From: Mesotaenium endlicherianum
Lineage: Eukaryota > Streptophyta > Zygnematophyceae > Zygnematales > Mesotaeniaceae
Length of the DNA: 64,000 nt
Reading direction: 5' to 3'
Assembly: GCA_009602735.1 (NCBI GenBank)
Contig: WELA01003597.1
Location: 96,554-160,553, forward strand
Shown here: piece by piece, positions 45,549 through 58,800 of the stretch
Numbering within the stretch: position 1 is the first letter of the stretch
Layout of the letters: every line of letters begins with the position of its first letter
Position numbers and translations under genes: made by a program
Notes under the pieces: model-generated
What the model saw: only the letters and a program-made list of their open reading frames with translations
What the model was told of the DNA's origin: nothing
Databases searched by the model: none

Positions 45549-48500
45549 CTACATTGGTTGTACGCCTGTGTGTTTAGAAGGATGGACAAACTTGAAGTCA
45601 CAAACAAGAGCCAAATGGTCACTGGGCCATTCTCGGCTTGGCAAACCCCCACATCTTCGGAGGGTGTGGTGCGGTAGCATGTCCAATACCCTCACAGGTG
45701 CCAGCTTCTGTGTGTGCCTGCACATGGAGTGTTTGAAGCAATAAATACTTTTAAGATACGTTGCAGAGTTAAACATCAGGCTTAAGCCTGGTACACCCCA
45801 CATAAGCAATGTTATTAAAAACACCAATGCAACATGCGTAACAAGACTTGGCTTTAGGGGTTTTCATTCTGTTATGAATCAACCATTAGATTTGATCGCT
45901 AGACCACCAACGCAATATGATTGAAACACACATGCAACAAACACCTTCACATCAATATTTCCAATATGACCCACCCAGCACGCATTTTTGCACATTGCAA
46001 TATCAGACAGGAAAAGCGGTGAACAATGCATTGACGCACTACATCCCCCCCCCCTCTCCCTTTCTTTCTTTTCAACAGAAGCTCATCTTAGTGAACAGTA
46101 TTGCTACTCACCAGATGTAATCGACAGTCCCACAGAACCTGCGATGAAACGACGTGATCTGTGGCTCACCACCGCCGCTCCTATGTGGTGCCTGCTGGAA
46201 GCAATTGTCATGCCCATATGTAGTCAGATGAACCCTGCCAAAACTTAATGACAATTTGTCTTTCCATAGCAAGACAAGGGCAAGCAAGGTGCAACTCTGC
46301 TGCAGCTGAGCTGAATAGAAGCACAGCCAGGCTGCCACAGCTGCTTGCCGCCATGATCTCCACCACTCGTAGCACTTCACAGTAGTTGGCAGGTTATACT
46401 CAAAAGAAAACAACTCAAAATCCCGGGAGGGCTACCATTGTCCACACAAGCAGGCCAGAGTGCAATGGAAGACAATTCCTCGCTGGTTGCCAATGGAATG
46501 CTGAATGCTGCAACAAACATGTCTGGACACACGTGAAGATTGATGATAATATACAAAGTGAATCTGTGTGAAATCTGCTGTCACTTGAGCAGTCCTCACC
46601 AAAGTATTATCTCCGGGCGTCTCAATAACTTATTGATTTTGTGTAGCGATTAACTTGCAAGAACTGGCGGAGCACCACGACGCACAATAAAAGTCATTGC
46701 AGCACACACAGCATTTGAGAGCTACTAGAGTTCTCCCCACCCTCCACAGCAGTACATGCTTCGAGAAGAACAAAGGTCAGCACCAGTATACACTAAACAC
46801 GACGCAGTTTGTTCTTGAACATGATGTAGTTCAATCGGACCAAGAGCACATTGCTGCGCTTGCTATCAACGTTACACCCTACAACATCTTACAGATGTAT
46901 CATGACACGAATGATATGTGTGCGCTTATTGCTAAGTGTACAAGACCGAACACAACACGAAGAGTCCAGTGTTGCTTGATGCTCTCAAGCAGCGACAGGA
47001 GTTGGTCGGGTGCAGGGGCAGGGGCAAGAGAGAGGGGAGGAGGCTCACATTGGCCTGTGCGTAAGCACTCTGGAGGCGTAGGGGATGGCGTGCCACATGG
47101 GAGCCTCTCTCACCCGTGGCTGCCTCCAGCTCCTCATCGTCCCACTCGTACCCTCCTGCCCCTGCCTGCACCCTGCTGCTGTACCTCTCGTTGCCTTCTT
47201 GTGCCCTCCAGGTTGCAGTGCATGGGGCGGCTGCTGGCGGTTCCGCAGCTGTCACTAGAGCGCTGATTTTTTCGTTGTTCTCCGCCATGGCCATCCCCAT
47301 GAAGGCAGCATCACCACCGTCACGACATCGCTTGCGCACCAAACCTCCTTCCACCGCATCCCCTCCTCCACCGGAGCCCATCGCGGGCACGTCTTCGGTG
47401 GAGCCCGGCACCATAACTGCATCATGGAGCTCAAGGTTGCCGCTACCGGCCTCACCAGCTCCAAGTTCTCTGCGCGTTGAGGACACGAGGAGGCTGGCGT
47501 GAGCTGTATGTGCACAGTCCACCTGGCCAAGCAGCCCTGGTGCACATGCTGCTGCTGCAGCAGGAGGAAGAATGCTCCCACCACTCGAATATTCTGGAGG
47601 CCCCTGTCCCAGCCTGGCACCATCAGGATGGCGCCCCCCCGTGCGTTAGCAGACCAAGTGTGCACATGGAAACGGGCCAATCAGCGCATGCAATACAGGC
47701 GCATGCAGCACAATACCCACCAGGCACACGAGTTCCACAAGAGGAAGGTAGGGCCCACAGACCAGGGGGGCACATAAAACGCACCACCCTTCCACGTTCC
47801 ACCATGCATTAGACTGGGCGGGCACGCGCTGCAAGAAGCCTTCTAGGGGCGATGAGAAGAGGACGTGGACTGCACTGCTTCCTTCCTTCCTTCCTACGTA
47901 CCGAGGCCGGACACTTGCGTCATGCTTCCTCCTGAAGCTGCCCCCCCCCCATCCCACATTGGTTCCTTCTCCGCCCACTAGCTGACCAGATATGTCCCGC
48001 CTGTCCTTCTGAGACAGGTCTACCTGCAGCCAGAAGGGGCATGCCGGGTGTTTCACATCACCACTTGTGTGTTGAGCGTTCTATCAAAGATAGTGGAAAG
48101 AAAGCTTCTCACTGGAAGCAAGCTAGTTGTGCTGAGGTGATCGAAAGGACGCTGCAGTCAGCAGTATGTGAGATACCAGAACTCTGGAAAGTTTGTCACT
48201 TTGTCTTGCCTAAGGCGGCTGCGTGCACCACAGTACCAGGTGGGTGAACATGCATGCCCAGTCCTGTGCATGTGGAGGTACTTGCACGAGGATCCCCTTC
48301 TGCCTTGCTGAAGAAGAGCGTACCAATGACTAATCACAAAGGAAGAGCAGAGGGGCAGAACGCACACCTCGGCATCAGTGATGAAGCTGTACAGGGAGCT
48401 CTGCCACACCCGCCCACCCACCCCATCACCGGCACACAGACAAAGCACGTGCGCGACACGTGACCCTGGGGATCAAGCTAGGATGCTAGGCTAGTGCGTA

Positions 48501-51500
48501 GGCTCGTGAGGAGAAGAGCTCCTCCAGAGAAAGCCAGAGGTCATGTCGTGCTTCCGCGGCTGCTGCATAGGGCACGCAGCAGCACAGGTCCTTGCCGCCA
48601 CGCACGCTCCCCTGCTGGCTCTCACTCGACTCCCAAGAGTCAGGCAACTAAGGCCCAGTTTACAGTGGCCACAGGTACTCATTAGATCGTCGCGAATAGC
48701 GGGATCCAAAATTACTCAATTGAACAGAAGACAACATTGACGAGCAAGTTTCAAACAGGTAGACAAATTGACGTTTACAGTGCAGACGCATATACTCAAT
48801 TGAAGGAAGTGGTAAACTCCCCCCCTACGCTGTCGCGCTTCCTCTCCGCAAATGTTCTGGGCTCGGTCAGACCTAGCAATGCCCATATTGACATCGACGA
48901 TCGCGCAAGCATCGGTACATGCTTATTTGCATCCCCTACCTAATACCGACAGTCCTTATCGATAGAGTGATCGGCAAGAAGAGGTCATTCGAGGCCTCGG
49001 AGGATTTCAAGTCTGCTCGAGAGCAGACTTGAAAAGCCGAGCCCAATTGATTTCAACCACGAAGTTCAATCAGTGTTTTTACCAACTTCCATCAAGTACG
49101 TCAGGCCTGGAGACCACTGTAAACAACAGTTTTATCGCAGTTTTAACAACAGTATGTACTTCCAGGTACATCCCCGTAATTTAGAATCAATCAAGTCGCT
49201 GTCGATTTGGCCACTTGCCTAAATCCTTCACCATGCGGCTACCCCTGCGACTCCACGTGATGGATGCCGGCGAAGCACGGCCGCTCTTATGTGTGTGCAT
49301 GAGTGCGTGTGTATGTATGTGCACACGCGCGCGCACGCGCGTTAGAGGGCCTGTCGCACCGAGGAGCGTGTAAACAAGTGACCGACTCCCTCAACTCCCT
49401 CGCCTAGCTCGTGCCCTGTCCTTGGGCACCAACTTACTGACTATCTGCCTGGCTATGGTGACACCCATGAGTACAGCCTAAGAAAAGAAAGTGAAAGGGG
49501 AGCAGCAGCTTGATTGATCACTAGTAGGATGTGGGGTTTTGGCTTCGGGGTTCAGGGTTCAGGTTTCGAGTTAGAGTTAGCAGCTGCCTGCTGACTGCTA
49601 CCCAAGCACAAGGCGGACGATCAGGGAGAAGGAGACTAACAAGGGGGACTGCGTTGAAGTCGCCGCCAATGACGACCGCCGCACTGCCGTGCTCATCCGA
49701 GAGCGCCCTTGCCCTCTCCAGCAGCACGCGCACCTTCCCACCACCAAGAACAGGGCTCACCCTCTCTCTCACACACATTGTCAGTCAGCTCCCCCACCTT
49801 GAACACTTTCTCCATGGCCACGAGGGTCGCACGATGAGCATCCCCGCACCACAGCCATGATCGACAATGACTGTTCGCAACACCAACTTCTGGCTACAGG
49901 GGAAGACACAGCATCTGCAGGGGCCGCAATGGCATGAAGCAAGTAGCTCTTCCAAAGTTGGAAGTGCAAGCAGGTAGCGTGGAAGGCTCCTTCTTTGCAA
50001 TCAGGTGAGCCTACACGCCCGCAGTCATCGCCACCACCTATTACTAGGCCAAGCACATCACGTCGGATAGCCAAAACTGAGGGGGATGTAGAGGTTACAG
50101 TCAATGCGTATCGAGTACCAGTAAAAGAGACAACTAGGGGTGATGGTATAGAGTTCAAGGACCATTTCAAGTCCATTTTGGGGCTAGGCATTCGATTGGA
50201 AATGTGCTGGAGATGGTGGACGTCTCATCAAATTGTGTGCCACAGTTGGTTGTTGAGTACCTAGAGAGCTGCCTTCCTCACCTGGCCGAGCTTGACGTCC
50301 CCGCGCTTTGGATTGAAGAGGACGTGCACGCACGCCACCACCAGGAGGCGATTCTCCTCATCCCTACACGCACCAGTGTGCATGCTCCCTCCCCAGTTAG
50401 CAGCCAGCCAGCAGTCAGAGCTCACTCGAGTGACAATGTCACTCCGGCATAAGTCCAGGCGACATGCCGCAGCTCCTGCCTGTTGGAGTTCCAGCCAAAG
50501 TTAAAGGTTAGCAGAGAGGGCCAGCTCGTTCACGCGCTTGAAAGCTGTTTGTCTTGACTTGTAACACACACTCTGATTGCAGATTGAGATCCGTACCTGG
50601 CTTCTTTGCCTCCTGGGCCTGCTCCGGCACTTGAATCTGCAGCATGCCTCTGTCCACGCCACACCAAGCCTGCTCTGTCAGAAGATGACCATGTTGCACC
50701 ACTGTCAAAGCTGCATACCGTCGCTGGTTACACTTGACAGCAGCATATAAGTGTCTCCAGGGGGATGAGGGTGCAAAGCAATGGACCCTTGAGCTTTGAC
50801 AATAGGACTTCCAGATGCTTCCAAACCCCGGCAGTGGACCTCAGCAGACAACCAACAGGGTGGGTACCACCCAGTAGCAGCAGGCATGACAGCCAAGCAT
50901 GAGGAGGGAGAGTCCTACCTGCAAGACTAGCAGCAGGGCCACGTTGTCCCGCAGGCCCAGCTGACGATACTCGATCGACTCCTCCTGGACCAGACAGAAA
51001 CTACAGCCCCACATCGCAGCACTGCCTCAGCACCACTCGCATGCATGTCTGCAAGGCGTGCAAGGCTGCCACTTGCGCGCCTACGCACTCGGCATTGGCA
51101 TTCGAGCATGCTGGAAGGAGTGACCTACATTGAGAGAAGAAGGTTAAATACGTCTGCAATCCCACCTGTCTGCTTGCCAGAAGATGGCACACCCGTCACA
51201 AGCATCCCCTGTCCTCCTCTGCATCGTTTGCCACCACACATCCAAAATGTATTAGCTAATAATCAGGCCCCGGCAAAAAGCTATAGAGGACTATATCCTA
51301 GTCACATAATGACCAACAACAATAGTCATGGCAGCTGTACTTATTAGCGCTTCGGGTACACAGTTCCCGTGGTGCAAGCAGGCAGAGAGGGTGAAATTCA
51401 AGTAGCAGCAGACATAATATCAGCAGGCAACATCTTTCAAGGCTATGCCAAGGGGAGGTTGAGCCAACTTCACCAAAGGTGACAAGCAAGCAGTAGCAAC

Positions 51501-52788
51501 ATGGCAAGCGTGACTCGCTGACCTTGTAGCGGCCGAGGTAACCCATGTCCCTCAAATCCTGTGCCAGCTCGTCAAAATGGTCAACCTCCTGAAGTTGCTC
51601 CCACCCACACACAACGACCCTGCTTGAGGCAGATCAGCCACTGCCAAGGTCTGCATTAGTTCCCCCCTTATCCTGCAATCATGCAAACATGTCCCCGTTC
51701 TTTGTTGTGCAGATCTAGTAGGTTACCTCTCCTTGCTACTTAGAAGTCGCACACTTGTCTAAAAGCGTAGGAAGAGACTTGTCTCACAAGCTTTGAGCTA
51801 TCAATGATATAAAACAGCATCCATGACGTCTCCAGCAAGGTAGAATACACATCGTATGACGTCAACACGACGCACACACATTCGACATCTATTCTTGAGG
51901 CCTGCAGTTATTAGCACCGACTTTATTGCCTTGGCATCAACACATGCTTCAAAACATCATGCATGCAATCACATACCACATATAATTAGAGGCGTGCTCG
52001 ATGATGAACAATGCAGAAAATCTGCCTAATTAACTTATTACCTGGAGACAAACCACTTGAGGGCGTAAGCCACTCAGCTCCTTGAGGAGCCGCTGCTTCC
52101 TATAGGGCCAGGCTAAAATGTTCCAAGGTATATGCCAGTACAGCTCTCTGTAGTGCTCAGAAGCTAGGTTGCTCGCCAATATATTGTAAGACATGAAGGT
52201 GAAACTTTCTGCCAACGAGTTCAAACAACTGTAAGATTAGGAAGGGTGACCGTATGATTGGCAAGAACACTGCTTCCCTTGGCTTGTTAATTTCCTATCC
52301 TATATCATGCATACAATGACAGAAGTGCGCTGCTTGGTCGCACCAGATTTGTGTGATGACGTCGATTTGCTTTCCCTGCAGGGCTTCCACCGTCGTGTAT
52401 TACTCTGAAAGTCTCGGTGGGCAGCATGCCCGTCACTCCTGCCTTTATTCTGCCATCTGGCAGGTCCCCTGGCCTTCCCCATCATACTCTGATGCTTGAT
52501 ATTTTCGTCAACTCGGTGTTCTGGGCTGGGAAAGGTTAACAGTGGTGGCACTATTTGTGAGTGGTGGTCAAATGCGGCTGATCCAGGAACACCATAGCTA
52601 CTGCCGAGTTTGCTCGATCTATGCTCAAGGGAGGCAGCAGCATCTTCATAGTTTAAGCCTGGATTATAAGAAAGAGTGTGAGAGAAATTGCACCGATCTC
52701 CAAACCTGCAAAGTCCTCTTAGGAAGTGTGCACAAGGCACCCTTTGATCGAAGCCCCTGCCCGTCATAGTCCTAATGCATGCCAACAT
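45549..52788 (-). CDS. CCR4-like poly(A) deadenylase with N-terminal CCCH zinc finger
   Basis: Exons run from 52788 (or ATG 52767) to about 52343, then 52228-52042, 51588-51523, 51218-51166, 51000-50919, 50674-50597, 50479-50282, 49733-49641, 48400-48368, 47522-47049, 46191-46112 and 45717-45549. All junctions after exon 1 keep frame; the exon 1 donor is uncertain, and the exon at 50674 is the least sure. The protein has a CCCH finger (CAHFLRGLCRFGDRCNFSH), then an endonuclease/exonuclease/phosphatase domain with the metal and catalytic motifs: Asn in SYNILASN, Glu in CLQEVDHF, RRTGDACDGCAIFW, GLRDNVALL, His in VHVLFNPKRGD, Asp/Asn in IGGDFNAVP, FCGTVDYIW, and His in SDHLALVCDF. The layout matches plant CCR4 homologues 5/6, which shorten mRNA poly(A) tails. 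The 47-kb exon carries a long low-complexity insertion before YEWDDEELEAATGERG. All catalytic residues are kept. Confidence 0.88.
49005..49034. repeat. Near-perfect palindrome, 14-bp arms
   Basis: TTTCAAGTCTGCTC is followed after GA by its exact reverse complement. Outer bases CTCGG and CCGAG extend the stem. It lies in an intron of the deadenylase gene. Confidence 0.85.
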
Positions 52789-52899
52789 ACTCTATTGTAG
52801 TCTCCCCCATACTAAAATTGTACCATCGCCCATTGCATCTGCACGAAGCAATGCCTACGCGAAGAACAACTCATCCTCTGAGCGACTGTTGAGAATGCG
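52789..52899. promoter_or_regulatory. Probable shared promoter between two head-to-head genes
   Basis: Only about 110 bp separate the proposed start codons of the deadenylase gene (-) and the SANT/FYR gene (+). Transcription starts and control elements must lie here or inside first introns. No TATA box is obvious. Confidence 0.45.
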
Positions 52900-55800
52900 A
52901 TGGAGACTGCCAAAACTTGTCAAGCTTGTTTAGAGAAAAGAGAAAAAAAGAAGCGACTTATTGTGGATGGAACTGCTGCAATGAACTTAGACCAGCTTCC
53001 AAACGTCGGACACCCATCATTGCCCGGTAAGTTCAGGCAAACAAAAAACAATCTAGATGAGACTCTTGGACCACTTTGGGCAGGAGGCAGCATATAGAGA
53101 CCACATAGCTAAACAGAGGAGCAGAATGGGGTGTTACACCAAATCGCGAGTCGGATACTTCCTTGCGGAATGCTTGTGATTGAGTATCATAAGTCGTCAA
53201 ATTTATGACAGACAAGGTAGAGAGATTCGAGACGTTGCAGGAGGCAATGAAAGTTGCACATGTGCAACTGTTGTTCCACGACGATGGACTCCTATGTGCA
53301 GGAGCGGAAGTGTGAGCACGACGGGGGTAGAAATGGCGTCCGCATTTGAGTGACCAGGCTTCATAAGCACTTAAGATGCATGACTCCTCTCGCATCCTCT
53401 TCGTTAACTTGCATCCGTGCAATACTGGCTAGTGCTTTCTCTACACGTTTCATGTAGAAAGAGCATGCAATTTCCAAGTAGTGGTTATTATGTGTATACC
53501 GGCTTAATGAGCGATAGTGACTTAATGAACTATAGTCACTTAATCCATCACTGAAGTTTCCATCATTGTCTATGACGGGTGACAAAGAACGTCCAGGGGA
53601 GGGCCCGCACAGGAAAAAGAGGTCATTGTTCTATGCGAGGCGAGGTGCAGATGATGGAAATGACAGCAGAACTGAGAGTGAAGGCAACTCTCCAACGAAG
53701 CTGCGTGTTTCAGCTGGTAATCTCGACTTCATTGCTGGCACTGCTTTAGAATGAGTGCGACCTAGGAAAAAGACCGTCTTGAAGAGCTGCTGGCGGTAGG
53801 TGCTTCGTTCCGCTCTTATCCAGCAGAGGATGAAAGACGTGGACGCTCTCACCAGCACAGTCCTCTTCCCTTCTTATCAGGGCTGATGATGTCCCATCAG
53901 CTCGTAGCTTTGGAACATATACTTATCCTGACATTGAGCTCTCATATGCAGACCACGAGGCAGAAACATCTGCAAGGGAAGTTATGGGAGAAACCTTTGA
54001 TTTGGAGGCAAGGGCCAAACATATCAGGCAGTCCGCAGCGTGGTATCATGCACAATGTCTGGAGTGTTGCCAAGACCTGCTTGTTAGTCAACGAAACTGG
54101 CAGCTTGTAAGTATGCTTCTCCACCACATGTGGCAACAGCCTAGTCTGCAGGCAGCACGCCTTCTTCCTTGCTTATCTGCTATTTAAGGTTTGTCTTGTT
54201 GCACCTTCAGGTCCCTGCAGGTCACTAGCGTGGCAGGTTCTTGTCAGCAGCCTTGGAGGAATGCAGGTAGAGCTCGGGTACTGTGAGACAGCGAAGAAGT
54301 TTGGATCCTGCCCCTGCCTCTGCTTGTGCAGAGCTTTTCATTTTTCAACCATTTCAGTCGCGGGTTCCACAGCGCTCTAGTAGCAGTTGTGTCATGATAA
54401 TTGGTGCAAGCAAAGAGTGCGGCAGGCACTGAGCTATCCACGCATTGTCATGCGGCCTCGTGCCTGCATCTCACGTGCTCCCGCTACTGTATGACCTTGC
54501 TCATGTTGACTAACATGTCATGGTGGAACATTGTTAACTTGACGATAATATATCCACTATTTGACCCACGTGGTCTTTCTGATTATGCGCGCCACCACCT
54601 TCGCGGCAGAAGCTTCTACTTTCAGCGGGCTCTCATGTTTGTCTGGGCTACTACTGCCAACAGTCTTAGTGGTCTGTGTCAGGCGCGTGCTCTGGGCTAG
54701 CACCTTGCCTTGGGTTGATGGCCACGACTCAGTCTTTGGGTCTTGTTCATCAGCATGTCTTGAAATGTTTCAGAAGCGGTCAGAGGCTTGTGTGCGGGTG
54801 ACTTGGCATATGCAGGAGGAAGACGGGCTGCTTCGCCCTCGCCCTCGTCACCTGCAGACAGCGCAGCAGCAGCAGCAGCAGACGGGGCCTCAGCCTCAGC
54901 TAGCAGCCGCAGCAGGTGAGCCGGGGGCTAAGGGCTTGAGGAGGGGCAAGGTGGCTCTCACTGGGCCACCGTCTGTGGGGCAGCAGCAGCAGCAGCAGCA
55001 GAAGAGGACGAAGGCCAAGGTGCGGCGGCAGGAGCTGTGGCGTAGCGATGAGCGCGAGGCTCTGCGCAGAGCCCTGCTCACCTTCGGCCTCGGCCGCTCC
55101 GAGAAGGTGCGTGCTGGTGGTCGTATACGGCTGAAGGCCGGAGTTGCTGCTGCACTGCGTGCTGTGCACGGGGGACACAACCTCCTGCCCTGCTCTTCGG
55201 TGCTGTGCTGGCTTATTGCCTGTGAAGTAGATTGGATGGCTGCTACAGCATCTGAGAGGAAGTACATCTTGTGATGGCTGGCAAGCATGCGTTTCTTGTC
55301 GGGCTCGTTTGAGTGGAAGTGCCGGTAGTTGGCTCGCATGTCTTCCTGTTGTTGTCACTGAGAGTTGAGGTCGACCGTGTCTGGGGCTGATGACCAAGCG
55401 TGGGACTTGGGGGCGACAGGTGCGCAACAGCATGAGCACATCGCTCAAGGAAGAGGTGCGGCACGGCGTGGGCGACATCGTGGATGCCAGCTGGTACTTT
55501 CTGACGGCGTGCTCGCAGCAGCGGCACACGGACCCCAAAGACCGCGCGTGGGCCGACAAGCGCCTGGCGGAGGTGGCGCGCCAGGGCGGCGTGCAGGTGG
55601 GGCAGGCAGTGGCGCTGCGCGTGGGCGACTCGGACAAGCTTGCACAATCCGGCAGCTCCTGGGTGCGCCGCCTGCGCCTGCTGGACCACCTTGTGAGTTG
55701 CCCGCGTCCCACTCTCGTCACTTTTCTGTTGCCAGCTAGTGTGTGTGCGCACGAGCGCGTGTGCGCGTGTGTGTGTATATGCTTTGTGCCATCCCCACTT

Positions 55801-58800
55801 CCTCCCATGCCTGCTTCCCGCCCCCTGTGATGTTCCGCCATTGCCATGGGGGGGACGTGGCCCCTTGTTGCTCACTACGAGTGCCACGCCCTATGCAGCA
55901 AGCCCCTCCTCGTTGCGCATGCGTGGGCCCCGACGGCCCTGAGAGTCTCTCTTGATGGATGGGTGCCATCGTGAGCAGAGTGATGTGGTGAGGCTGTGCG
56001 CCAGCAAAGACACCGTGCAGGCCGCGTGCCGCGAGATCGAGTCCCTGCGCGATGCCACTCTGCCAGCTGCCTGGTGGGACCGCGAGTGCGACCTGGCGCT
56101 GCTCTCGGGCGTGTACAAGCTCGGGTACGGCAGCTACGACGCCATCAGGCGCGACCCCCAGTTCTCCTCCGCCTTCGCCAAGGCGGCTGCGTCTCCTGCT
56201 GCTGGGGGGGAAGGAGCGACAGCTTCCATCATCGTGCAGCCGAAGAGGGAGACAGAAGGCGGCGGCGAGAGTGCAGATATCAGGCCCGGTACCCATCATG
56301 GCCACAAGGCCCCTCCCCAGCAGCAGCTGCTCGGGTAAGCAGTCTTCCACTGCGTGGGCAAATAGTACCAAATTATGGTGCCTCTGCAGTTTGGCATTCG
56401 TTGCTCACCAAGGGAGAGGGCAAGGGGGCAGCAGCGGCGGCGACGGAGGAGGAGGAGGGCTTGCGGGCAGCGCCTTGGAGTGGCCAGATGCGAACTCCCT
56501 GACCAGGCGGCTGAAGCGCCTGGTGGAGCATCTCGTTCGCGTCAAGAAGGGGGTGGGTGGGCAACCTCTCTATCTCTCTCTGTCTGTGCGTCTCTGCAGC
56601 TGTCATGCCCATGGACACAGAAAGAGCCATGGTGTGGCCTGTGCTGGTGCTCTGCGGTGTCCAGCTTTGCAGTAGGCTAGCGGCTGCTTGCAGCTGTCAG
56701 TCGGTCACTTTGTTCCCAATTATTCGCCTTTTGCCGGCACCACACACGTGGTCCTATGCATCTGCACATAGCCCGTTGAAGATTCCGAGCCCTGATGGGT
56801 GGCAGTTGCCTTTCACCTACAAAGCAGGTCATGCATGGTGCTTGCTCGTCTGAACTCTTATCGGCATGCGCTTGGGAGCGGATCATTGCGCAGCTGGAGC
56901 GCCCCAAGGCAAGCTCTCTGGCAACCGCAAAAAGCAAGGCGGCAGCGGGAGAGGAGGAGGAGGAGCAGGGTGATGCAAAGGGGGAGGGTTTGACAACGAC
57001 TGGGATGAGGAAGGGGGTAGGCAGCAGCAGCAGTGAGCTGGCGTGGAGCAAGCGCGAGAAGCTGGAGCTTGTCCGCACCCTCACCCTGTGGGGCCTCCCC
57101 CATGTGAGGCCTTCTTTGCTCTCTCTTTGCCTCAGCTGTCGTAGTAAGCAAGGCTGCTGCTTCTTGCAACCCTTACTCGTTCCTTGCTGCAGCTCCTGGG
57201 TGGTCATCGCACACTCCACTCCTGTTCAAGCTTTTGCTTCTGCATGCATCTGCTGCTTGTTGTCCGATGCGTCTCCCTGCGTGTCTTTCTCGGTTCTCAG
57301 AACGTACCCTGAGCCCACTGGACCATACTTGATTGGCGCTGCTCAGGCAGCGGGAGGGGGCGTGAGCTGGAAGACGGTGCGCGACAAGGCGAGCGTGAGG
57401 GGCGTGAAGATGAGGAGCAACGCGGAGGTGGAGGCCGCGTTTGAGGAGCTGCGCTCCGAGATGCTCCTGCAGCTGGCCACCCTCGCGGGGCGCGCGGACG
57501 CTGCTGCTGCTCCCGCGGAGGCGGCCAAGATGACGCCCAAGCAGAAGAAGCGCAAGGGCGTGCTTGCTGCCCACCCCAGCGTGTGCCCCGTAGGTGTCCC
57601 CTCCCCCCCTTCGTTCGAGGTTGCAAGCAAGCGGAGGGGCGGCGGATCTGTGCAGCCAGCATTCACAAGCGCAGGAGGAGGGCACGTGCATGCATGAGTT
57701 AGGGCCTGACGTTCACCCGGTGCTGCATGCTTGGCGGCTCTCTGTCAGCTAGTTAAGGAGCCAGAAGGAAGCATTGGCCCCTTTCTGGTGCTACTCGGCA
57801 TGAGCAGGACCCAGTGGGCTGCTGCTTCCTGCAAGGAGGGAGTGGCTGTCCGGGATCCGCGTCTGCCGGACGAGTGGATGCGTGTCACTCACGCGTGCGT
57901 GGGGATGGGGGGATGGATGGCATGCTCGTGCGGCAGTGCCTGCTGTGCTGGCAGGCGAAGCGCGCCAAGGCAGCCGGCAAGGCCAAGGCCGAGGCGGAAG
58001 CGGGCACGGGAGCAGACATTCCCACCAGAGGTCCTGCAAATCCGCCAGCTGTGCTCACCCAAAGCAGCGCTGTAAGCACAGCACAGCCTGCTTAACCCCC
58101 TTCTCCTCTCCCTCCAGCTCATATCCTGGCACAAGAGTTGATTCGTTTGTCTGTGCGCTTGCTGCTGCCACCTGTCTGCAAGGAAAAGAGGGGGGGTGAG
58201 GATGGGGCGCTTCACTAGTTCTGCAACATCGCCCTTTTTCCCGTCTTTCTCCCTTCTCTCTGAGCATGTGTATGTGTCTGTTACAGAGAGAGCTCACAAA
58301 CCGGAACGTTTCAGATGAGGCATCGAGTAGGCTTTGGGAAAGAGAGAGGAAGAGCAGCAGAAAGGGTTGACGGAGGTGGGGGCCGCGGGTGGGGGCACAG
58401 GTGAAGTTGAAGGAGAGGCTGGAGCTGATGGAGACGCTGCGCAGAGCGCAGGCTGCTCTGGGCGCCGACTGGGGCGGCCTGCGGCTGTCCGTGTACCGCA
58501 GCCAGGAGCTGCCCTCCTGGTGGCTCCCCGCCGCTCACGACCGTGCTCTTGCTCAGGTAGAGCTGCCCACCATTTGTCTCCCCGCTCGCCCGCCCGCCCG
58601 CCCGCTCGGCTGGCTGGCCGGTTCCCTGCTGTCTTGGACGCGCCATACACGGCGTTGGCTGTGACACTCGCGTACCTGCTTGCGCGCCCGTGCAGAACAC
58701 GCCAATCTCTTCCCGGTGGACCAGGACAGAGTGACACGTGGCTATCTGCGGATGTGGTTCATTCGTTTTGGGCTATGTGGCGGCATTTTTCTTGCACAAT

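Noticed and set aside
47116-47502. Plus-strand Ser/Pro-rich open frame
   Set aside because: It is antisense to the deadenylase exon 47522-47049, whose frame and splice sites fit the family.
54900-56371. Long minus-strand open frames (up to about 315 codons)
   Set aside because: They are antisense to in-phase exons of the SANT/FYR gene and have Arg/His/Ala-rich composition with no motifs; high GC removes stops.
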